A DNA stretch of 64,000 nt from Bugula neritina (lineage: Eukaryota; Bryozoa; Gymnolaemata; Cheilostomatida; Bugulidae): NCBI GenBank assembly GCA_964035545.1, contig OZ037766.1, positions 8,875,722 through 8,939,721 of the forward strand, written 5' to 3'. This document shows positions 55,201-64,000 of the stretch, piece by piece; the first letter of the stretch is position 1; each line of letters begins with the position of its first letter. The notes under the pieces are model-generated. The model was not told the DNA's origin and did no database searches. It was given only the letters and a program-made list of their open reading frames with translations. Position numbers and translations under genes: made by a program.

Positions 55201-58200
55201 AGAATCTCCTCAGTGCTGACTCAGCACTCCTCCGACAGCGGCTCGTCTGGCCACCAAGTGGTCACCAGACAGGAGTCGGACACGGCATCTTCTTACTGCA
55301 GCCGTAGCTCCAGGACGTCTACTCTGTCTACCTGTAAGTATATCTACTCTGTCTAGCTGTAAGTATATCTACTCTCTCTATCTGTAAGTATATCTACTCT
55401 CTCTATCTGTAAGTATATCTACTCTGTCTACCTGTAAGTATATCTACTCTGTCTAGCTGTAAGTATATCTACTCTGTCTACCTGTGAGTATTTAGTAAAC
55501 ACTGATCTTATAGCCACATGTATACCCCAAGCAGTCTTAACACAGTAAATGCCCTGTTTCTATCTGCCTTTTCCTCATAAAATATTGAAATTGAGTTCCA
55601 ACCACAGCTGGGAAAGAGTTACTTTCAAAAAAGGCAGAGATGAAAGTTGTAACTTCTTTCACAAATTGGGCACGGACCAGGACCCTGCGCAATTTCATTG
55701 TACTTGTCTAGTCTTGTCAAGTACAAAGTTAATGTAGCTTTGAACAGATCTTACACAATTACACCTGTGCACCTGCTCAGTGGCTGCTACTGTCACTAGG
55801 TGACTAGGTGATCTGTGAAATCACAAGTTTTCTATTTGATTGAACCTATCCATGTTGAACTAAAGAAGGTGTTTTAAAGTAATTTAATCTCCAAGTTGGT
55901 TATTTATGCCCATTGAGCTGGGTTACAACTTTGACAATAAATTATTCAAGGATAGTGACTGTCTAACCCATCACTCTATTATTAGCAGCTACTGCAGTGT
56001 AACATAGTGTCTGTCTGTATGTCTGCATGTCTATTAGCTGCAATATTCACTTACATGTTAGAGACTTGCTATATGAAACTAAAAAACTGCATACATTATA
56101 ATTGAAAACATTCTACTTCACATGTTTAGTATTAGCACTCAGAGCTAGCATTGTAAGTTGAACTTATACAAGTTGGATGTTGGATACAATCTTGACTAGT
56201 ACTGCTTTGTTTCATTGCCTGTGCATTGCCTGCGAGTTAATACAAGAGCTTATTGATGAGTGAAATTGTGATGGTTGTAATTTGCTGTGTGCTGTCTTAT
56301 GTTACAGCAAATTGCTGTTGTGCATCATTTGTGTGTTTGAAATAATGGATAATCATGACACTCATTGATTGGTTTTATCAGTGGATATGCAGTTAAATTA
56401 TTTCTCTTTTAGTTTCATCTGCAGTTGAAAGTGAAGATACGGGATATGTCGGCCTGCACAGTAACGGTGTCTTGGGATATCAAAGTGACAGGACACCTGA
56501 GAAAAAGAAAAACAAGGAAAAAGTATCCCTAAAGAAGAAGAAGATGAAGAACAGACTGGATGCGGATGTCATGAGGTTGGCACCGACAATCTGACTCTGT
56601 TTGCTCAACTTATATTTAGTTTCTGCCCCTAGTGTTGGCATAAAAGCTTTGCCTGCCTTATTGATTGAATCAGAGGCATTCACAATATACAACAAAGTGG
56701 TCTGAAAGACTTCTTTGTAAATTATACAGTTCAAATAAATGCAATACATAATATACAAATGCAAATATTAAGTAATGATGATTGTTATTACAGATAACTG
56801 GCCGTATGCCAACAGGCCATGTGCCAGTTGTAAGGGCAGATAATTCTCAAATATTTTGTACCAGTTAATTTAAGGTTTTTTACTCTTGTGTGCAGCAAGG
56901 TTTTTATACTGTGAGGTAGCAACTTAGTAGTGTAACTCATAAAACTTGACACTAGTCATCCTATCACATAGTACTCTATATTGTATACTAATTCTCGTAT
57001 CAGTAAAATTATTAAGAAGTCACTCCATTCTCCCAGAGCCACAAGTAACTCTTTACCTTTTAGATACCATTCCAAGAGTCAAGTCTCATTGTTGGATGTG
57101 CACAACCAAAGCTATGATGACTCTAGCCTGACGAGAACTGCTCATACAGCTGAAGACGTCAGTCAGAATTCAATTTCCTACGCAACATTGCCTCGAAAGA
57201 AGAGAGCTGCATCAGCGACTCCGCAGCCTGCCGCTCTTGTTAGGAGTCCTGAGGCTATATTACCCCCCAAAGGCTCAAGTAACTCAGGTAATCCACACTC
57301 AATGTAATCTATCAGTTTGCTGAATTGAAAGTTAATTGAGTTGTTTGGAAACTCACAGAGTTGTTTTTACATAGATGACAAGGCATCTCCTCACAGCGAT
57401 ACACACACGAGCATCAGTTCAAGAATACAGCTCTTTAATGGAATGAGTGAGCAGCCAGTCGGGCAGAAAGCTGCCGCTGCTTGCGGTAAACCGCCAGAGC
57501 TGAAACCTCTGCTTCACATCAATGAGAAAGATAGGGATGGTCCGTCTTACATCAGCAAAAGCAGTGTGGAGAAGATACTGAATCAACAGCGTAAGGTGTG
57601 TGTGAACGGAAAATGCTGAAATTTTATGAATTTCCGATAGGAATATTTCTTTATGGGAACTTTATATGTTTATTTTACAAACTTCGTTGATGAAATTTTG
57701 TAAATATTTAGGAAACTAATGCCTCTGCTGGTCAAAGACCAGATTTAGTGTTGTTAGAGTTTTATTTTGAAAGCTCACTTTATCACAAACTAGTGAGATT
57801 GCGGAAATAAAACTCTCTCCATTATCATCACCAGTTAAATATGTTGCAAGAACTGCAATACGCAGTGAAGAGTAAATATGCTAGCCAAACCAACTAGAGC
57901 ATCTAGCTTGCAAAATCTCTATGATTTCAACTAGTTGTAATGCAATCATTCATGATGGCATGTGGCGTAGGATTTTACTCGGCACTGCTGTAGCTTTATT
58001 CAACCAATCAGTGCATCTGAAACTGAGCATGTCTGTCACTGAGGATGTTTGTTCTCAGGCTTTGTCTCGAGGATCAATAAAGATGATGAGACCCACTTAT
58101 GATGAACAGTTTGTCTTACCTGAAGAGTACACTTACACCTCTGACAACAAGGGAAGTGAGTTGAAACTGGATTTCACATCTGATAATGCCTCACTGAGCT

Positions 58201-61200
58201 CACTAAAAGACTCCGGTTACAGGTAACTAATAGTCTATTGCTCTACCATTACCTAATGCTATGGTGTATTTTTCAAGTTTAATATAAATTATGTCAGTAT
58301 CCAAAATAAAAATATCTTAAAATATTATACCGAAATAACTCTTGTTCAAAAATGATGAGTACTGCAATTATGATAATGCTATTAATTATATTAATAGCTT
58401 ATTCTATCATAGAAACATTATTTATAAACATCAAATAAGTTGAAATTTTTTTCCAATGTTCCAGTTCTTGATAATTGTTTAAATTTTTATTTCCTTGTGA
58501 ACTTTCACCTTCCAATCTGTAAGCGCTGCCTTCTTGTCTAGAAGTATGGGAGATAGAGGAAGTAACTCCGCGAGCAGCATATCTAGTTTGTCAGCTGAAT
58601 CTCCAACTGTCAATCGTTCTTTTCAATTTGACACGAGGGAACATATTTACTGCGAACCTGCTCCACTGTCATTAGATGACAGCATAAATCAAGGTATTTT
58701 CTATATTAGCTGTCATTAACTATAAGATAATTAATTGCTCACTCTTGGTTAATATAAAAACCGATTTATTATAGTAGGTGATTATTTATAATAATCTAGG
58801 ATTAGCTTAGTGTTATCAGATTTTAATGCTAAATATAATTAACTCAATACATTCTGCTGATTTATTGCTCTTGCTCTACTATAATAGGTTTAGTGTTCTA
58901 TTTTTAAAACTTACAGTAGTTGAGAAATTCAAAAACAAGTTTGTCAAAGTTATTTACTAAAAAAGGCGTAATTTTCAGTCAAGATATATTGGTAAAGTGA
59001 TTTTTATCCCATAGATTTGAATCCATAGAAATATTTTATAAACTTTGAATCTATGGATCTATAGAAATATTTTATAAACTACAAACTCTGTAGATGACCC
59101 GCTGCATGCTGACTCTGCTAGTGATGATTTTGATTTCCCACCTCCACCCGCTGAGTTACTCAGTAACGGCAGCAATCATTGCAAGCAGCTGTCTGAGGCC
59201 AGTCTGCTGTCAGAAGCGAGCACAGTGAAACACAGGAAGACCCCCTCAGTTGAGAGTCTCACTGCCCTACCAGACACCCCCTCTGAGAGTTTACTCGATG
59301 AGTTAAACAACCTCTCTCTCTCGGGTTAGTGTTTCTTACCTCGTCTACATATTCTGTCTGTATGCTGTTCTGTTTTTGGTACACTAGTTTTTATATTTGT
59401 GAGATCAAAATATAATCTATCATTTTCAAACATTTTGCATCTGTTGAGTTAAGATTTTATCAATTTGAATTGATTATTTGATTAGTCTCCCATTTTTTTA
59501 AAGATACATTATTTTACAAGAGGGATTTGTAATGATATTCCATCAAATTTTTCTTGATAGATTCAAAATTAAAAGGAATGATTCAGTCAGCTGAAGAATT
59601 TCTTCAGAAATCTTTTGACCGGGAGGAGAGAAATGAGCTGAGTACATCGCTCGCTTTCTGCCGGCAGTCCGTCAGTAAGTATATCATAAAATCCGGTTCT
59701 ATTCGTCAGTTGCTGAAGTTCTTTTGGTAATTTTTAACTTATTTGATCAGCTGTTTACTAGATCAATGATCTGTTACATGTTCAGCTTTATATCATGACA
59801 TGTTTTCTCACCAAATACCATCTTACTTATCAGATTTGGATATGCTTCCTTGCTACAGCCTCAAGTGTTGTGTTTTTAAGAATAGAAGTAGAATAATATG
59901 TTGAAGGTCTGGTTGAGTTTGTGCATATAGAGATTTATCTACAGGTGATGAATAGGCAGTATTTCTGTTTTTGAAGGTTTGCTCAATTCAGTGCTGAATC
60001 AAAAGCCAGAAAGTAAGCAGCTAGTAACACTTGTACAGTCTAAGCATGACTACTGCTCAAATAGAGTTCAGCATCTCCTCACCAAAGTGGTGGGAGACGG
60101 TGATGATGATAGAGAGACTGCAGCTAGTTCTACTGCCTCCTCTTCCGGCAAACACGTTATGACGGAACTGTATATAGATAACCAGACTAAGAGAGAGGCG
60201 GCATCGTCAGACTATACTCCTCTTCATAATGCTATACACAAAGCACCAACTTCTGGCAGAGAAAATACAAAACCTCGTAGACTCAGTCGCACTGATAGTC
60301 AGCTTAGTAACTGCAGCAGCACAAACTCATCAACAGGCCACCATTCTGTCAAGTCAGCAAGCACAGCTGGTAGCTCAGATCGAGTTATACACACCGTTCC
60401 CCCTAAATTGCAATACTCAATTTTACAGTTGAAACAAAAGCAGCAGCAAGCTTCTAAGATGTCATCTAATTCGCAACAGCCTACTCATCACACACTTTTG
60501 TCCAAGCAAGCTCAGCAGGGTTATTCTCAAAGTCAATCGTATACTAATGGTTATGAGCCAGTTTGTCACACTACAACTTCTCGGCCTGCTACTCAAGCGC
60601 GGCCATATTGTAGACCAAGTTCTACCACTTCTAATATGTACAACGATGTTAACTCTATACCTAAGTCTAAACCTGTTCAGATGCAGCACTCTTTATATAA
60701 GGAGGTAAATATACCGACCACATTGCAACGGAATGACTATATACGAGAAGGCTACAAATCTCCGACAGTTGATAGAAATATCACTGCCAGCCCTACCCCT
60801 AGCGTTATCCCTCCTCCAAAGGAGTTTCAAGAAGTTGAACCTGTGCCAAGAAATAACGCCACCACAAACTCTCGCACTCTGTATACTAGTAGAATGCCGT
60901 ATTCTTCAACTGCTAAGCAAACATATTATCCAGTAAGTAGCTGTCAGTCATATGAAGATAGTCTGCCCACTTCTACCATTCAAAGTCATTCTCAATCTTC
61001 ATACTCCAGACAGACTTCCAGCTCAGCAAGTACTGATGGCTATAAAGAGTTACCGGCCAAGCAAAATATAAATAAACAGAATATCAGAGAGATGCTGGTA
61101 AAGGATATGCTCAAGCGTCAAGGCCAATCAAATATAGAATTGACTTCTCATTCAAACAATAAAAATGGCTTGTATACAAGTTCACAGCCATATATCCCGC

Positions 61201-61592
61201 AATATGAGGAGCCTCTGTGGATACCTCCTCAGCAGTCTGCGTTTGACAAAGGACTTAGTCACTATGATCGACCTAACTACCACAGGAAGAATATTTACGG
61301 GCAGGTTGTTCATAAACCCGATACTGACTACATGTCAAACTATCAACCTCAACATTCACTGGTTAGTCTATATGAATTTTATTCTTACAAATTTTATTGT
61401 TGAAAGTCTGGATTTATAAATATTTCGCAAAAGTATGTGCATTAAACTTTTAGCACAATGAAAAAGTTTAATGTGATATTATATTTCTTATAGTATGGTG
61501 AGAACATGCTGACGGATAACAGACAGACATACCGGCAGCAGAGCGAGCCAAGTAGAATACATCACAGTCACACATACTCAACCGAGCTCTAA
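43264..61592 (+). CDS. USP54-like: USP53/USP54-type ubiquitin hydrolase
   Basis: 21 coding exons: 43264-43452, 44811-44903, 46082-46216, 46938-47051, 47251-47333, 48436-48535, 49301-49358, 50975-51069, 52006-52176, 53300-53456, 54027-54144, 55032-55333, 56413-56575, 57064-57287, 57375-57595, 58059-58222, 58542-58693, 59094-59324, 59561-59674, 59977-61361, 61494-61592. They total 4368 nt and 1455 aa, all phases consistent. The USP fold occupies about residues 45-365. The Cys box is GQNNCFLNS with Cys56, followed by [12 protein letters not shown]. Zinc-finger-like pairs are VCGSC and CPNNC. The His box is [11 protein letters not shown] with His323. The ~1,090-residue tail is low-complexity (Ser, Gln, Pro). 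It keeps a helix matching the MIT-like element of USP54 at about 924-961 (exon 19: [19 protein letters not shown]). Vertebrate USP53/54 act at cell junctions and were long listed as inactive, although later biochemical reports describe K63-directed activity. Whether this is one pre-duplication orthologue of both is inference. Confidence 0.95.
52212..52370. repeat. ~23-bp minisatellite in intron 9 of the USP gene
   Basis: Roughly seven copies of a unit like CTGTGCTGTGTGGTCACAAC plus TAC, with substitutions that increase towards the 3' end. It begins about 35 bp after the exon 9 donor. Confidence 0.9.
53044..53112. repeat. ~20-bp tandem repeat in intron 9 of the USP gene
   Basis: Three to four copies of an ACTTACACCCTCAGTTTTT-like unit. 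Each unit contains ACTTAC, which is GTAAGT on the other strand. Confidence 0.85.
55309..55495 (+). repeat. 25-bp repeat that multiplies the exon 12 5' splice site
   Basis: Seven tandem units with exact 25-bp spacing, each containing CTGTAAGTA (the last CTGTGAGTA). GT dinucleotides stand at 55334, 55359, 55384, 55409, 55434, 55459 and 55484. The first is the donor that keeps the reading frame into exon 13. The unit spans exon 12's last bases (TCTACTCTGTCTACCT) and the intron start. Confidence 0.95.
59029..59082. repeat. Short duplication before the exon 18 acceptor
   Basis: TAGAAATATTTTATAAACT occurs twice, at about 59027-59045 and 59062-59080, with ATCCATAG/ATCTATGG words between. It lies within the branch-point region just upstream of the exon 18 acceptor at 59093. 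Confidence 0.8.
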
Positions 61593-62284
61593 GCTCACTG
61601 GCTTCACGGCACAAACAGTTTCTAAGCATTATAATATTTGAACCTACAAACCACAATCAACCTGTTGATTTTGTAGCTTTTCATACTTTCACCTACACTA
61701 CGATTGTAATCCCTTTTCTGTGATTATATGTAAAAAATATTTATGTACACTGATGATTATGATAATTTTACATATTGCACATATTCGTATATCAACTTGC
61801 ACATATACTTACATTTATTACATATCAAGTATTTATTGTGATCTCATTTCACAAACTGCTCCAGTTTTTATTAGGGCAACATTATATTTTCTAGTATCAG
61901 AAAAGCATAGCTATAAATGTTTGTGGATCTGATATTTTTACAATCTTTCTGTATGTACTGTAATGATTGTATATATACATGTTTCACTTTAAAAGAAATT
62001 TATTTTTACTAATCTGATTGTAATTATACGAATAATTGGTGCGAAATTTTTTGCGCAGGCATTTTTATGATCTACTTATCATATTTTAATATTAATATTT
62101 TAAACAAACTCTTTTATTTTAGAAATAAAAGAATAAACTCTTTGACTAATGACTATAATGTACAAATAAGTGTGATGTAGGTGACAATAAAATATACTTA
62201 ATATAATTGCGCAACATAAATATAAAAAATACTGTCTATTGAAGCATGGCTGAAATTTAGTATAATGGTGTATTACAGAGGATG
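61593..62284. other. Convergent 3' ends of USP gene and right-end gene
   Basis: The two stop codons are only 692 bp apart on opposite strands. AATAAA on the plus strand (about 62125 and 62134) and its complement TTTATT (about 62116) lie together, so the two 3' UTRs probably overlap. A further plus-strand AATAAA is near 62188. No separate gene was seen. Confidence 0.6.
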
Positions 62285-63824
62285 TCAGTTGATCCTTTGA
62301 GTCAACAAGTTAGTGTCGTCATTCAGAAGTGCCTCGACATGATCTCTCTACATACAATGTAATACAAAACATAATCAACGCATCAGATAACAATGCATCG
62401 ATCAGAACTATTCTCACTTGATCTGTTTAAACTATTATCATTAGTAGTATAATATCACTTTGCTATTACTTGAACAGTTTCAACACAACTGAATCTTTAT
62501 AATACATACTTGAGTTGCTACGAGCCATTACTTGCAAACCCTTTTGAATTACTGCAACTTCATAAAAGCTATTTTTACAGCTGCTTTACCATAAGATGAG
62601 CCAAAACTGAATTGTGATGATTTACAACGGTACTTATACTCAAGCTATGATGGAAAAATGACTTACAGCAAGTTTTTCAAGTGTATCATTTTCCTCTTGT
62701 AATTCGGACTTGGCTGGGACAAGCGCTTGTAGCCGAACAGCTTGTAATGCTGACGGCTGACAGGATATGAGATGATTGATTTCTTGTCCTCTATTGGCCT
62801 GATACCTTAACCTCATTATTCTTATCCTGTTGCGAGCCTCTGCAGCTCTGTTAAATGATTCACATGATACATCAAAGAATATGGATTAAACTAATTCTAT
62901 ACCTGCAGGAAACATCTGTAATAAAGTAATAAGTATTATATAAATTAAGAAAATCAAGATTTATATGGGCATATCAGGAGGACACTTGTTGATTAAATGA
63001 AAAAAGTGCGATGTCAATTAATGTAATGTCACAGTGATTGACAAACCTATTGAGTTGCCCTAAACCATATACATCCATATTCAAGCCTGATTTTACAAAT
63101 TGAGCATTAATTGGCTATGAGATCATGCTATATTATCCATAAAAACCTCATTATGAGTATTCATACACAAAATCGAAAGTCTGTCTATAAATTTTCAGAA
63201 TATTTCATAATGCAGCAAAACTACCCACTGCATCCACTTGCCAAGTCAAAGTTTACTCAAAGTTGTCAATAATCGAGCTATAACAGGCAAGCCAAGATTT
63301 GTAGAGAATAATATGGTAAACTTTAGTTCCAAAATGTATGGTTGCTAAATTAAAAAAGTGAACAATGAATTTGTAACACCTTCATATGCTATTTAATATC
63401 ATGCTCACGAATATAATTCCTAATCATCTTACTTTAATTGTCCTATTAGTTTAGCATGCTGCTCCTTTTCCAGTTCTTCTTCTTTAGTGAGTGAAATATT
63501 TCGACTGTAGCAACAAAAACAATGTATAATTTGTAGCAATATATGGATACCCATTTATAATAATATAGATATCAGGATATATGTAGTGATTTATATTGCT
63601 ATGGCTATATGTCACACAGATTAATAAGCCCTCAACTTGTAAAAGGAGTGCTAAAGGACAAAAACACATATAAAGCTGTTGCCTTTTTAAATAAAAAGGT
63701 ATTTCATAAAAGTGAATTATGCTATAAGCAGTAATGCTTACGCTGCTTGTGCTTTCTTTTCATCCAATAGTCTCTTTTTGGTAACCGCAATATTCTCCGC
63801 TACAGCTTTATTTGGTTCTTCATA
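62285..63824 (-). CDS. C-terminal part of an unrecognised coiled-coil protein
   Basis: Four last exons on the minus strand: 63824-63742, 63504-63433, 62847-62667, 62347-62285. They give 399 nt (phases 2,2,0), i.e. the last 132 residues and a stop; the gene continues past the right edge or into unresolved sequence at 63825-64000. The text is strongly charged and helical: KRLLDEKKAQA, TKEEELEKEQHAKLIGQLK, AAEARNRIRIMRLRYQANR, then a conserved-looking EINHLISCQPSALQAVRLQ followed by ALVPAKSELQEENDTLEKL, ending LLTQRIN. A coiled coil is likely. I do not recognise the family; ciliary or centrosomal scaffolds have similar tails, but that is a guess. It is convergent with the USP gene. Confidence 0.77.
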
Positions 63825-64000
63825 CTGAAAATAAAACGATATGAATAGTTTTGTAATTCATACTTAGTAATAGGATGTCACAACATATCATAAATAACTA
63901 TATTTAAGTAAAACTAACAAATATGATTTATATTACCAGGATACTAAATGTTCTTCTGATTTATAGATATTCAGTGTATTCTGATAAAGAACAGGACTCT

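Noticed and set aside
59979-61403. The 474-aa frame taken as a separate intronless gene
   Set aside because: It is exon 20 of the USP gene: it begins at an acceptor in phase and splices to the terminal exon at 61494.
63900-64000. Possible further minus-strand exon (SPVLYQNTLNIYKSEEHL)
   Set aside because: The frame is open to the edge, but its donor leaves phase 2 while the next exon needs phase 0, so it was not added.

Overview
This window is nuclear DNA of a metazoan, most likely an AT-rich invertebrate. The genes have many short exons with GT..AG introns in all three phases. The content includes DDX42, a USP53/54-type protease, a nuclear receptor and a free-standing SRA (YDG) protein, together with animal-type hAT MITEs and a Ty1/copia element. 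No species can be named from sequence alone.

Layout. 1-2972: no gene; tandem duplications and a possible solo LTR. 2973-6722 (-): five-exon NAD(P)-dependent 2-hydroxyacid dehydrogenase (glyoxylate/hydroxypyruvate reductase type), with a 422-bp fold-back element in intron 3 and a 353-bp MITE just upstream. 8281-14321 (-): seven-exon SRA protein, whose introns carry a 22-bp minisatellite, a hAT MITE and an inverted copy of part of another gene in this window. 14322-16412: (TAN)n-rich spacer. 16418-21105 (-): complete Ty1/copia retrotransposon with identical LTRs, inserted into LINE debris (21106-21540) next to a second hAT MITE (21576-22086). 24450-29158 (+): six-exon NR1-like nuclear receptor. 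30532-33256 (-): seven-exon unrecognised protein of 333 aa. 34821-40924 (+): sixteen-exon DDX42 helicase. 43264-61592 (+): 21-exon USP53/54 orthologue of 1455 aa. 62285-63824 (-): last four exons of a coiled-coil protein running off the right edge.

I rebuilt every gene model by checking splice sites and phase at each junction. The exon lengths sum to exact codon multiples: 999, 849, 1419, 1002, 2187 and 4368 nt for the complete genes. The host genes look unrelated and do not form a functional cluster. The 333-aa gene and DDX42 are divergent, and the USP gene and the right-end gene are convergent.

The most notable points are: (1) a structurally intact, apparently very young copia element whose primer-binding site matches the anticodon-arm region of initiator tRNA-Met and lies inside its own reading frame; (2) an SRA domain with Asn at the position of UHRF1 D469, which contacts the flipped base; (3) a 5' splice site of the USP gene amplified as seven tandem 25-bp copies; (4) an inverted ~535-bp exon-intron duplication across 22 kb; (5) several TE insertions dated by clean target-site duplications.
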